The notes under the pieces: model-generated | Told to the model about the DNA's origin: nothing | Databases searched by the model: none | What the model saw: the letters and a program-made list of their open reading frames with translations, nothing else | Assembly (NCBI GenBank): GCA_963848675.1 | Contig: CAWKEY010000052.1 | Coordinates: forward strand, 124,001-188,000 | Source of the DNA: CAWKEY01 sp963848675 | GTDB taxonomy: Bacteria; Pseudomonadota; Gammaproteobacteria; Methylococcales; Methylomonadaceae | Reading direction: 5' to 3' | Length of the DNA stretch: 64,000 nucleotides | Position numbers and translations under genes: made by a program | Shown here: in pieces, positions 36,639 through 45,305 of the stretch | How positions within the stretch are numbered: the first letter of the stretch is position 1 | Layout of the letters: every line of letters begins with the position of its first letter

Positions 36639-36863
36639 ATGAGCATAAGACGAGCAATGCTGCCCGCGCTGTTGCTTGTATGGGGCGTCTGTGTTTCGGG
36701 ATGCGCCCCGGTGGCGCCCTGGCAGCGAGGCACACTGGCCAAACCGCAAATGGCTTTGGATCCTTACCCCTTACAGAACACATTCAACGCTCATATTTAT
36801 GGTAGCCGCGAGGCGGCTACGGGCAGCAGCTCTGCGGGAGGGGGCGGCTGTGGCTGTTATTAA
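36639..36863 (+). CDS. DUF4266 lipoprotein with Gly-rich CGC C-terminus
   Basis: A 74-residue lipoprotein. The signal peptide ends in lipobox VSGC, acylated at Cys22. The mature part has APWQRGTLAKPQMAL and a tail AGGGGCGCY. This pattern (a PW-RG-LA-M motif and a glycine-rich tail ending in Cys-Gly-Cys) fits DUF4266 as I know it; the family has no established function. It is encoded directly upstream of, and overlapping by 14 bases, the DUF3570 gene, and the Gly codons of its tail (GGGAGGGGG) double as that gene's ribosome site. This tight coupling suggests that the two proteins work together. Confidence 0.8.
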   Translation: MSIRRAMLPALLLVWGVCVSGCAPVAPWQRGTLAKPQMALDPYPLQNTFNAHIYGSREAATGSSSAGGGGCGCY

Positions 36864-39621
36864 ACGCATAACATCAAAGCGTCATGCTGAAAACGCCGGC
36901 AGTTCGCTGCTGACGGCGGCTTGCAAACAGTTAAGCAACCGTTTCTTGAACCGCGCAGCCAAGCCGAAATCCGCAACAGCAGCCAGCGCATCATTGCAGG
37001 CACTGACTGCCGCCGCGCTGTCCTTACCGGGTTTAATGCCGACACCGGCCCATGCGGCCGAGGAAGAGGCCAGCTTTCTCTACGGCTATTACGAGGAGAG
37101 CAACCGTAATCTTTACAATGTCAAGAGCCGATTCGATCCCATTACGGTGAACAGTCTTCTGGGCAGTTCGAAAATAAAGCTGTCCGATCGACTGAAGTTT
37201 GCCTTCAACTACACACAGGATACCTGGACTGGGGCGACGCCAATCGCTACCGCGCCGCTGTCTTTTGGCGGCAATAAGGAAGGCGGCGTGATTGCTGGAG
37301 CAACGCCTTATTTGCAAAACAATAGCGTGCAGTTTGACAAACAGTTAAATCCATTGAAACAGGATGCTTCAACCGGTGAATACAGTAAAGACACTCAGCT
37401 GGTGCATACCATCTCTTCCGCCTCACCCGAGACCCGTAAACAAGGCGATTTCAAGCTGAGTTACGAGTGGGATGAGGCCGCGCTGGATGCCGGCGGCGGC
37501 ATTTCCGTGGAAAACGACTATAACTCGCATTGGGGTAATCTGGCCGGGCGGATTGATTTTAACCAGAAGCAAACCAGCTTGAACGTGGGCTTAAGTTACA
37601 CCAGCAGCGACACCGACGCCATACTCGATCACGATGCCACGCCTTATATCTATGATACCAGCGGCGGACTTGAATCCTACAATAATACCTCTAGCAGCGG
37701 CCAGCTTAAGAAAGAGGGCGGCAACAATGTCATGCAGGGCAATCGGCAGGATTGGGCGACAACGCTGGGGCTGACCCAGGTGCTCAATCAGAACGCGCTG
37801 CTAGAGGCCGGTGTCGGATATACCCGAAGCACCGGCTATATGGCAAATCCCTATAAGACAGTGGAAGCCGCGTTCGTTGATCCCACGCAAACTGGCGAAG
37901 TGCTAACCGGCGTGTCTATAGGTTTGCTTGAAAAACGGCCCGATGAGCGTAATCAATGGACTGAGAATTTGCGCTACGTTCAGCATATTGAGGGTCTGGA
38001 TGCGGCTTTGCATTTCGATTACCGCTTTTTTCACGATGACTGGGGCATTAATGCCCATACCTTCGAAGCCGATTGGGTTCAGCCCCTGGGCAAAGGGTGG
38101 ACTATTACCCCCAAGGTGCGCTATTACTCCCAGGATGCAGCCGACTTCTACACGCCTTATATTGTTTCTGACCAAGCCTTTAGAAGCCCTGCCGTTGATG
38201 AAAACGGCCGGGCGATCTATGTGTCAGCTGATAATCCCGATAATGGGCAAATTTATTTTCGCGATGAGAACTTTAATCTCGTTGATGCTAATGGAAATTT
38301 GGCTGATGAGGTTACCGTTAACCCGGTCGCTAAAACCATCCCGTTTGATCGAAACAAGCTCCCCGCCACTTATTCCAGCGATCATCGCCTTTCGGGATTC
38401 GGCGCTTTAAGCGGGGGCATTACCATCAGCAAGGAATTTGCCAAAGGCGTCACTTTTGAGGCTAGCGCTCAATACTACACCCACGCCGGCTCACTGAAGC
38501 TGGGTGGGAGCGGTGAGGGCGCATATGCCGATTACGATTTTTATACGGTTAATGGGGTTCTGAAAGTCGATTTATCGGCGCTCTCGCTGGCCGGCGGCGA
38601 ACATGCCGGACATGTTGGTCATGGCCACCATGGCAGCCATGCGCCGGCCGGGGTCATGTTCGATCACATGTTAGGCAAGTCCGGGGACGTGATGGTCGGC
38701 GCGCGCTACATGTACAGTAATCAATCCGGCACTATGCTGCATGGTTCCAAAAGCGTCGGTGATTCAGCGCTCGTAAAAAACGGCTGTGCAGGCGATCCAT
38801 GCTTTACTACGCCGGCCGAGATGAACATGAATATGATTATGCTCGATCTCATGTATGCGCCGACCGACTGGCTCACCCTGATGCTGATGCCGCAGTTCGT
38901 CGATATGAATATGTCCACAAAGGAGCTAAGCGGAGCGCCTCCGGCAACTGCTGATCAGCTATCGATGATCGATCACCATACCCTGCATGAACACAGCACG
39001 GGCGGCATCGGCGATACCGGCATGTATGCGATGTTCAAACTTTTAGAGAAATCTGGCCACCATCTCCATGGAACCCTAGGCTTCACCGCGCCGACCGGCG
39101 ATGTTGATATCAAGTTCAGAGATACCCATCGCATTGACGCCGGCTTTCAGCATTATGGTATGCAGCTGGGCAGTGGCACCTGGGATTTCAAACCGAGCAT
39201 CACGTATACCGGGCAGTTGGATAAATGGTCCTGGGGCGCGCAGCTTAACGGCACGATCCGCACTACTGATAATAACGAGTCGGGCTTTGCTTTTGGCGAT
39301 ATATTTCAGTCCACCGCATGGGGCAGTTATAGTCTGTTACCTTGGCTATCGGCATCGGTGCGCGGTGTTTACAGCGTGCAAGGCACGATCAAGGGCGAGT
39401 ACAACGGAACCTTCAATAAACTGGGCCCGGTGGATTACACTTCCAATTACGGTGGACGGTTTTGGGATGTCGGTTTTGGTGTCAACGCCTTTGTGCCGTC
39501 CGGTGATTTACAGGGCAACCGCTTGAGTTTCGAGTGGCTGCAGCCCGTCAGCGACGATGTCAACGGCTATCAGCTAGAGCGAGAGGGCGCATTGGCTGCT
39601 ACCTGGAGCTATGCGTTTTAA
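36850..39621 (+). CDS. DUF3570 outer-membrane protein with ApbE-type motif, fused to a second barrel-like domain
   Basis: About 923 residues from GTG 36850, the start favoured because GGGAGGGGG lies just upstream and the signal peptide then ends sensibly at AHAA near residue 75. The first part (about 80-600) is DUF3570, rich in alternating aromatic strands as in outer-membrane barrels. It contains DTWTGAT at residues 124-130, matching the Dxx(S/T)GAT consensus to which ApbE links FMN; Thr130 would be the acceptor. A histidine-rich linker (GEHAGHVGHGHHGSHAPAG) then leads to a second region of about 290 residues with barrel features and Met-rich stretches (MNMNMIMLDLMY, LMLMPQFVDMNM), resembling outer-membrane transporters of the phenol-degradation MetA type. 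DUF3570 proteins are, as recalled, about half this length, so this is a fusion. Confidence 0.8.
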   Translation: MAVIKRITSKRHAENAGSSLLTAACKQLSNRFLNRAAKPKSATAASASLQALTAAALSLPGLMPTPAHAAEEEASFLYGYYEESNRNLYNVKSRFDPITVNSLLGSSKIKLSDRLKFAFNYTQDTWTGATPIATAPLSFGGNKEGGVIAGATPYLQNNSVQFDKQLNPLKQDASTGEYSKDTQLVHTISSASPETRKQGDFKLSYEWDEAALDAGGGISVENDYNSHWGNLAGRIDFNQKQTSLNVGLSYTSSDTDAILDHDATPYIYDTSGGLESYNNTSSSGQLKKEGGNNVMQGNRQDWATTLGLTQVLNQNALLEAGVGYTRSTGYMANPYKTVEAAFVDPTQTGEVLTGVSIGLLEKRPDERNQWTENLRYVQHIEGLDAALHFDYRFFHDDWGINAHTFEADWVQPLGKGWTITPKVRYYSQDAADFYTPYIVSDQAFRSPAVDENGRAIYVSADNPDNGQIYFRDENFNLVDANGNLADEVTVNPVAKTIPFDRNKLPATYSSDHRLSGFGALSGGITISKEFAKGVTFEASAQYYTHAGSLKLGGSGEGAYADYDFYTVNGVLKVDLSALSLAGGEHAGHVGHGHHGSHAPAGVMFDHMLGKSGDVMVGARYMYSNQSGTMLHGSKSVGDSALVKNGCAGDPCFTTPAEMNMNMIMLDLMYAPTDWLTLMLMPQFVDMNMSTKELSGAPPATADQLSMIDHHTLHEHSTGGIGDTGMYAMFKLLEKSGHHLHGTLGFTAPTGDVDIKFRDTHRIDAGFQHYGMQLGSGTWDFKPSITYTGQLDKWSWGAQLNGTIRTTDNNESGFAFGDIFQSTAWGSYSLLPWLSASVRGVYSVQGTIKGEYNGTFNKLGPVDYTSNYGGRFWDVGFGVNAFVPSGDLQGNRLSFEWLQPVSDDVNGYQLEREGALAATWSYAF

Positions 39622-39686
39622 AAAGCGATACGGGGTGGGCAACGATTTTCTGAGGCATATCCATCAACATAAGCAAAAAGTTGTAG

Positions 39687-39713
39687 GTTGGGTTAGCGAT
39701 AGCGTAACCCAAC
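39687..39713. repeat. Short palindromic repeat between DUF3570 and ApbE genes
   Basis: GTTGGGTTA (39687-39695) and TAACCCAAC (39705-39713) form a 9-bp stem with a 9-base loop. The motif GTAGGTTGGGTTAGCG with its complement is recalled as a common dispersed repeat. No U-run follows. Confidence 0.55.
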
Positions 39714-39752
39714 ATTTGGCTGTGTTCTCCGTATTGAATTGGGATTTTTAGC

Positions 39753-40682
39753 ATGAAAGCGAAGCGCTTGAGCTATTACCGTTATGCTTTCAAGGCGATG
39801 GGCTCTCCCTGCGACATTCAACTCTTTGCTGGCTCTCAAGCCATGGCCAAAAAGGTTGCAAATGCAGTCATCGCAGACGTTCAGCGGCTCGAAGCGCATT
39901 ATTCCCGCTACCGCAGCGACAGCTTTCTCTCTGCCATTAATCGCGTGGCGACCACTGGCGGTCGGATTGTGGTTGATGATGAAACGGTAGGCCTACTGAA
40001 TTATGCGGCGACCTGTTATGAGCAGAGCGATGGCTTGTTTGACATTACTTCCGGTATCTTGCGCCGCGCCTGGCGCTTTGATCTGGGCAAACTGCCGGAT
40101 CAGGCGCACGTTCAGGCCTTACTCGGCAAAGTCGGCTGGCGCAAATTGCGCTGGGCATCGCCTGTGCTAGAGTTTCCAAGCCCTGGCATGGAGATTGATT
40201 TCGGCGGCGTGGTTAAGGAATATGCAGTCGACCGGGCTGCCGCCTTATGTTGGGAGGCCGGCATTCGCCATGGCGTCGTTAATTTGGGCGGTGACATAAA
40301 AATCATTGGGCCTCGTGACGATGGCAGTCCGTGGCGAGTCGGCATCCGTCATCCCCGCCGCAAGGAAGCCGTGATGCAGACCCTTTTATTAGGGGAGGGC
40401 GCGCTTGCCAGCAGCGGTGATTACGAGCGTTGCATTATCGTCGATGGTGTGCGTTATGGTCATGTGCTCAACCCCAAAACCGGTTGGCCCGTGCGTCACC
40501 TGGCGGCGGTTAGCGTGGTGGGTGATTTCTGTGTAGTCGCGGGCAGCGCCTCCACTATCGCCATGCTCAAAGAAGAGAGTGGACCCGCCTGGCTGAAAAG
40601 TTTGGGATTGCCTCATTTATGGGTGGATGAGCAGAGTCAAATTGGCGGGACCCTGGCGCCCGATGGCGAGTCCTTAGTGTAG
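39753..40682 (+). CDS. apbE: FAD:protein FMN transferase (ApbE family)
   Basis: Transfers FMN from FAD onto a Ser/Thr of an exported or membrane target. The 309 residues show AFKAMGSPCDIQLFA, DFGGVVKEYAVDRAA, GVVNLGGDIKIIG, ALASSGDYER and GHVLNPKTGWPV, the last including catalytic-site residues. No signal peptide or lipobox is visible, so this copy may act in the cytoplasm or use an unannotated upstream start. It follows the DUF3570 gene, which carries the matching target motif. The window shows no NqrC, RnfG or FMN-bind partner, strengthening that link. Confidence 0.9.
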   Translation: MKAKRLSYYRYAFKAMGSPCDIQLFAGSQAMAKKVANAVIADVQRLEAHYSRYRSDSFLSAINRVATTGGRIVVDDETVGLLNYAATCYEQSDGLFDITSGILRRAWRFDLGKLPDQAHVQALLGKVGWRKLRWASPVLEFPSPGMEIDFGGVVKEYAVDRAAALCWEAGIRHGVVNLGGDIKIIGPRDDGSPWRVGIRHPRRKEAVMQTLLLGEGALASSGDYERCIIVDGVRYGHVLNPKTGWPVRHLAAVSVVGDFCVVAGSASTIAMLKEESGPAWLKSLGLPHLWVDEQSQIGGTLAPDGESLV

Positions 40683-40746
40683 GGCGTGCCATGCGCGCCA
40701 GATTGAATTATGCTTTAGCGGAAAAGGCGCGCGCGGCACGCCCTAC
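40679..40746. repeat. 21-bp inverted repeat after apbE
   Basis: GTAGGGCGTGCC...GCGCGCC (40679-40699) pairs with 40726-40746 over 21 bases with a few mismatches and a 26-base loop. It begins inside the apbE stop codon. It could be a terminator-like hairpin, though the following TTAG is not a U-run; a dispersed repeat is more likely. Confidence 0.65.
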
Positions 40747-40813
40747 TTAGCCTATAGGAATTAATGTTTTTCCATAGCAGCCTGAAAATTACATCAAAAA
40801 AATTGAGAAAAAA

Positions 40814-42364
40814 ATGACAAACATCGCGCTAAGTAGCTTCGGCCGATCGGGTCTTTATGTGACTGTTTTCCTGACCGGCGCCTCGGTTATGGTCATAGAG
40901 CTTTTGGGTACACGGATGATTGCACCTTTCTATGGAGCCAGCCTGTATGTCTGGTCATCGTTAATTTCTGTAACCATGATTGCGCTTGCTCTGGGTTATT
41001 TTGTCGGCGGTCTGTGGGCCGACAGGGCAAAACGTACCGGGCTTTCGCTGATTATTGCTTTGGCGGCCTTATTTACGCTGTTGATTCCGTGGCTAACCCG
41101 GTTCGTGTTATTGGCCACCGATCCTCTGGGTCTGCGTGCCGGCGCCTTTGTGAGTTCGCTGGTATTGTTCTCACCCAGTCTGACCATGCTGGGCATGGTT
41201 GGGCCATTTGCCATAAAGCTGTCGACCTCGCGATTGGATGGCGTTGGCTCCAGCGCCGGTTCCATCTATGCCGTCAGTACGGTAGGGAGTGTGGTGGGCA
41301 CACTGATTTTGGGATTTTTTCTGTTCCCCTTGATTGGCTCCCGGGAGATTCTTGTAGGTCTCGGTTTTGCTCTGCTTATAGTGGCGATGCTGGTGGCCAT
41401 CTATGAGCAAAAGCGCTTAGGTGTCACTGTGGCCATTGTTCCTAGTGTTCTGCTGGCGATAATCGGCTTGAGCCTGCTGCCTAAGGTGGTAGGCGCGGGA
41501 CATGCTTATACGGGTGGTAAAAGTTTTGAAATCCTGTCCGAGCGCGAAAGCCTGTACGGTTGGGTGCGCGTCATAGAAGAGCAAGCGCGCGATCTTCGTT
41601 TTCTTACCTCCGATGCGTCAATGATTGGCGCGGCCAGCATCTCCAATGGTAAAAGCAGGCTGGGTTATCAGGAAATTGTGAGTTTAATACCAGGCTTGGC
41701 GCCCAATATGTCTCGTGCCTTGATCATTGGCCTCGGCGCGGGGCATATGGCAAAGACTCTGCATGATCGTTATGGAATTGTCACAGACACTTTGGAGATT
41801 GATCCAGCAGTTGCAGATGCCGCGTCTGCTTATTTTGGTTTTAAACCCACGGGGCAGGCCATAGTCGGAGACGCCCGCTATGAAATTGGCCACCTAAAAG
41901 GCCCTTACGACTTGATTATCCATGACTGCTTCACCGGCGGATCTGAACCGGCGCACTTGTTAACCGCTGAGACCTTGACGCAGTTGCGAGGACTACTGTC
42001 ATACCGGGGTATTCTTGCACTTAATTTTGTCGGTTTCGCTAGTGACAAAAATGCCGCCCTGTCATCTGTTTCGCGAACCATCGAACAGGTGTTTTCAGAT
42101 CAGGCCGTGTTTATTGCCGAGCCCGGCGAGGATTATAACGATTTCATCTTCCTGGCTTCTCGCCGGCCCATCGACCTGGCCAGCAAATCCCTGCTCCCTG
42201 AGCAGGCTGCCTGGTTACAAAACAGGCTTTTTGCAGTGAACAAAACCCAGGGTGTTGTGCTTACGGACAATCTCAATCCGCTGGAGCACCTGCAGATCGA
42301 AAAATCCGAACATTACCGCCACGTTCTCGTTGACTGGTTTGGCGCTGATCTTTTTGTGCGTTAG
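40814..42364 (+). CDS. Fused membrane (MFS-like) / spermidine-synthase-like protein
   Basis: 516 residues: about seven or more membrane segments (residues 10-225, starting GLYVTVFLTGASVMVIELLGTR) followed by an aminopropyltransferase-like Rossmann domain (from about 245), with SAM-type loop LIIGLGAGHMAKTL, acidic DTLEIDPAV and GDARYEI. This is the layout of fused MFS/spermidine synthase proteins. The domain may not make polyamines: the usual gate residues cannot be confirmed. No SpeD gene is nearby. It closes the envelope locus on this strand; start ATG 40814 follows TTGAGAAA. Confidence 0.8.
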   Translation: MTNIALSSFGRSGLYVTVFLTGASVMVIELLGTRMIAPFYGASLYVWSSLISVTMIALALGYFVGGLWADRAKRTGLSLIIALAALFTLLIPWLTRFVLLATDPLGLRAGAFVSSLVLFSPSLTMLGMVGPFAIKLSTSRLDGVGSSAGSIYAVSTVGSVVGTLILGFFLFPLIGSREILVGLGFALLIVAMLVAIYEQKRLGVTVAIVPSVLLAIIGLSLLPKVVGAGHAYTGGKSFEILSERESLYGWVRVIEEQARDLRFLTSDASMIGAASISNGKSRLGYQEIVSLIPGLAPNMSRALIIGLGAGHMAKTLHDRYGIVTDTLEIDPAVADAASAYFGFKPTGQAIVGDARYEIGHLKGPYDLIIHDCFTGGSEPAHLLTAETLTQLRGLLSYRGILALNFVGFASDKNAALSSVSRTIEQVFSDQAVFIAEPGEDYNDFIFLASRRPIDLASKSLLPEQAAWLQNRLFAVNKTQGVVLTDNLNPLEHLQIEKSEHYRHVLVDWFGADLFVR

Positions 42365-42404
42365 GTAAAATGAAAATTACAGAAAAAATTGCTAATCAAT
42401 AACT

Positions 42405-43298
42405 ATGAGTGCCGTTATCTCAACAATCATCGTCAATTATAATGCGGGGGAGTTTCTTCGTGGCTGTGTCGATTCGTTACTGAATTGTCCACAGGAAATC
42501 GAAATTATCGTGGTTGATAACGCCTCGACGGATGGCAGTTTAGACGCGTTGACGGGATTGCCGTACGTACAGATCATTAAAAACCCGGCCAATGTTGGTT
42601 TCGCTACAGCTTGTAATAGTGGAGCCCGTATTGCTTCTGCACAGTTCCTGCTGTTTCTTAATCCGGACTGCACTTTCAAGCCAGGGGCCTTGACTGAATT
42701 GCTGGACGCGATGAGCTCAGATGAGCGAGTAGGCATGGCGGGGGGGCTGCTTACAAATTTGGACGGTACCGAACAAGCGGGGAGCCGCCGGGCTGTGCCA
42801 ACGCCCTGGCGTTCTTTCGTGCGCGCATCTGGGCTGGGCCGTTTTTCGGAACGTTGGCCCCTACTGTGCTCTGATTTTTATTTACACAAACAGCCCTTGC
42901 CAGATCACGCCATCGAGGTGGAGGCGATTTCTGGTGCCTGCATGATGGTAAAACGCAAGGCGATGCAGGATGTTGGAGAATGGGACGAAGGTTATTTTTT
43001 ACATTGCGAGGATTTGGACTATTGCATGCGTTTCCGGCAGCAAGGCTGGCAGATTCTGTTCGTTCCCTCCGCGCAAATCTTCCATGCATTAGGCGTATGC
43101 TCTCACTCCAGACCGGTGTTTGTTGAGTGGCACAAGCACAAGGGCATGATGCGGTTTTACCGCAAGTTCTTTCGACACCAGTATCCGGGCGTGCTAATGG
43201 GGCTGGTTGCAGTAGGCGTGTGGCTCCGATTTGGATTTTTGGCTGCTTATTACACCGCTAAACGTGCGCAGAGAGCATTGGGGTTCGGGCGTGGCTGA
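42405..43298 (+). CDS. Glycosyltransferase family 2 (rhamnosyltransferase-like)
   Basis: A GT2 glycosyltransferase (297 residues) with a GT-A fold: ISTIIVNYNAGEFLRGCVDSL, IIVVDNASTDGSLDAL, NVGFATACNSGARIA, FLLFLNPDC (metal-binding region) and FLHCEDLDYCMRFRQQGW. A hydrophobic C-terminal segment (VLMGLVAVGVWLRFGFLAAYY) may anchor it to the membrane. It resembles rhamnosyltransferases of O-antigen loci. It overlaps the next gene by eight bases. Confidence 0.88.
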   Translation: MSAVISTIIVNYNAGEFLRGCVDSLLNCPQEIEIIVVDNASTDGSLDALTGLPYVQIIKNPANVGFATACNSGARIASAQFLLFLNPDCTFKPGALTELLDAMSSDERVGMAGGLLTNLDGTEQAGSRRAVPTPWRSFVRASGLGRFSERWPLLCSDFYLHKQPLPDHAIEVEAISGACMMVKRKAMQDVGEWDEGYFLHCEDLDYCMRFRQQGWQILFVPSAQIFHALGVCSHSRPVFVEWHKHKGMMRFYRKFFRHQYPGVLMGLVAVGVWLRFGFLAAYYTAKRAQRALGFGRG

Positions 43299-44232
43299 TG
43301 TCCCTATCAAAAACTGTGTAGGCGTTTTTGGCGCGAGCAGTTTGGTCGGGGCATGTCTGCTGCCCTTGCTGGCTGAGGCAGGATGGCAGGTCTTGAAGTT
43401 CTCCCGGCGTCCTGCCGAGCATGAGGAGCATTCGCGGAATGCCGTCTCTTCATCGAGCTCTCGGATGGAACCATTAACTATTCGACTGGACCCTCAAACA
43501 ACAGCATCCAGTTCCCCGGTTATGCCCCTCGCCTGCGAGGGGCATGTTTCGTTTTGGGTTTGTGCCGCGCCTATTTGGGTGCTGCCGGATTATTTTGGCT
43601 TGCTCGAAGCACAGGGCGCGCGGCGTGTGGTGGTGCTGTCTTCCACCAGTCGTTTCACCAAGCATGATTCCACCGACCCGGAAGAGCAGACCATGGCCCT
43701 TCGGCTTGCTGATGCGGAAGCGCGTGTGCGGGAATGGGCGGAGAGCCGCGGCGTGGAATGGGTGATTTTACGACCCACCCTGATTTATGGCTTGGGACGA
43801 GACAAAAATATCGCCGAGATTGCCCGCTTCATCCGCCGTTTTGGCTTCTTCCCCGTGTTCGGCGAAGCAAACGGCCTGCGCCAGCCTATCCATACTGCCG
43901 ATGTAGCCGGTGCATGTCTGGCCGCTCTGCAGGCAGACTGCGCGGCTAACCGAGCGTACAACATTTCCGGTGGCGATACGCTGACTTATCGCAAAATGGT
44001 TGCCCGTGTGTTTTCTGCCCTCGGCCGCCCTCGGCGCTTGCTGACGGTTCCGCTATGGACTTTTCGCCTGGCGGTGGCAATGCTGCGCTGTTTGCCGCGT
44101 TATCGGCTGTGGTCGCCATCGATGGCGGAGCGAATGAATCAGGATTTGGTGTTCGATCACAGTGAGGCGGCGCGAGACTTAAAGTTTAGTCCCAGGGCCT
44201 TCAAGCTGTTGCCTGGGGATTTGCCGAAATGA
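43291..44232 (+). CDS. NAD(P)-binding sugar epimerase-like protein (atypical SDR)
   Basis: About 313 residues from GTG 43291, overlapping the glycosyltransferase stop by eight bases with GGGG upstream. Rossmann motif VGVFGASSLVGACLLPLL; VVVLSSTSRF at the usual serine site; VEWVILRPTLIYGLGRD, typical of extended SDRs; and QPIHTADVAGACLAAL. A YxxxK catalytic pair is not evident near SSTSRF, so it may be an atypical, perhaps non-epimerising, member. The setting suggests nucleotide-sugar or lipid-linked sugar metabolism. Confidence 0.75.
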   Translation: MADVPIKNCVGVFGASSLVGACLLPLLAEAGWQVLKFSRRPAEHEEHSRNAVSSSSSRMEPLTIRLDPQTTASSSPVMPLACEGHVSFWVCAAPIWVLPDYFGLLEAQGARRVVVLSSTSRFTKHDSTDPEEQTMALRLADAEARVREWAESRGVEWVILRPTLIYGLGRDKNIAEIARFIRRFGFFPVFGEANGLRQPIHTADVAGACLAALQADCAANRAYNISGGDTLTYRKMVARVFSALGRPRRLLTVPLWTFRLAVAMLRCLPRYRLWSPSMAERMNQDLVFDHSEAARDLKFSPRAFKLLPGDLPK

Positions 44233-44315
44233 GTACGCTTGTGTTGATGGTCTCAAAGTGTAGTGATCAAGTTTTTACGGCCACAGGGTTGGTATATTTG
44301 GTAATAAAACCAAAT

Positions 44316-45305
44316 TTACTTCTTCGCTAGCCAAAGTCTTTTATCCAGGATATGCCAAATATTCATAACCGAGACACCGCGAGCGGACTGAATTGCATGC
44401 CTTTTACGCCACATTTTCGGAACGCCTTTTAGCGCATTCCATTTTGCTGCTAATATCACCTTGCCTTGCCCATGCATTGAAAAATAAGCAACGCTTACAA
44501 GATTTAACAGTATATGCGTGGGAAGCAGTACCCAAAACAAAATCCCCGGCATGTTTTTTATAAATGTCCAAACCAGGTTCCTATGCCCATAATACACCGA
44601 GAAATTACTGTGCCGTCCTCCAGTGCTTGCAGAACCGGCGTGATGCACAATGGCAGTGGGTACATACATAGCTTTGTATCCGGCCAGTCCTAAGCGAAAA
44701 CCCAGGTCGACGTCTTCACTATAGCAAAAAAAGTCTTCATCAAATCCGCCTATGCTCATCATAGCATCACGCCGGTAAAGTGCCGCACAAGCGCAGGGAG
44801 AGAAAACCTTGCCAGCGATGTTGTCGGCAGGGCATTCAGCGCGTCCATAGCCGTTACGCCACACCAACCCAGAAATGTGGTAGATATCGCCAAGACCATC
44901 AATTGTGCCAGGATGACCCTGAATCATCTGGCGCGAGCCAAATGCAGTGATATCAGGATAGGCTTGCGCAGCATTGACCAGGTTCATGAGCCAGTCCTGT
45001 TCGGGAAAAGCATCTGGATTTAACAAAGCCACGAGCTCAGTATCACATTCGCTCAATGCGCGATTATTCGCCGCCGCGAAACCGAGGTTTGCGCCCAGGA
45101 ATCGAACCGTCACTCCAGGTACTTGCTGTGCGCGGTGAGCCGAGCCGTCGCTACTGCCGTTATCCATGACCAGAATACGAGCAGGTGGATATATCTGTTT
45201 TTTTAAACAGTCCAGACACTCGTCCAACAAGGCGCCGCCGTTCCAGTTAACAATGATGACAGTAACTGCGGTATCTATTTGCTCGCCGTTTGTGGATTGC
45301 TTCAT
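44316..45305 (-). CDS. Glycosyltransferase family 2
   Basis: A 329-residue GT2 enzyme: VTVIIVNWNGGALLDECLDC, ILVMDNGSSDGS, NLGFAAANNRAL, LVALLNPDAFPEQDW and FCYSEDVDLGFRLGLAGYK. A C-terminal hydrophobic segment (GILFWVLLPTHILLNLVSVAYF) may bind membrane. It starts within the stop of the large glycosyltransferase gene (ATGA overlap, 45302-45305), so it is co-translated in the minus-strand polysaccharide operon. Confidence 0.88.
   Translation of the reverse strand: MKQSTNGEQIDTAVTVIIVNWNGGALLDECLDCLKKQIYPPARILVMDNGSSDGSAHRAQQVPGVTVRFLGANLGFAAANNRALSECDTELVALLNPDAFPEQDWLMNLVNAAQAYPDITAFGSRQMIQGHPGTIDGLGDIYHISGLVWRNGYGRAECPADNIAGKVFSPCACAALYRRDAMMSIGGFDEDFFCYSEDVDLGFRLGLAGYKAMYVPTAIVHHAGSASTGGRHSNFSVYYGHRNLVWTFIKNMPGILFWVLLPTHILLNLVSVAYFSMHGQGKVILAAKWNALKGVPKMWRKRHAIQSARGVSVMNIWHILDKRLWLAKK

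Noticed and set aside
36676..36849. Longer N-terminus for the DUF3570 protein
   Set aside because: This part is the other frame of the DUF4266 gene, lacks a signal-peptide-like start, and the GTG at 36850 has a strong ribosome site.
43288..43299. Frameshift between the GT2 and epimerase-like genes
   Set aside because: Both proteins are complete; the eight-base overlap with a GTG start is ordinary translational coupling.
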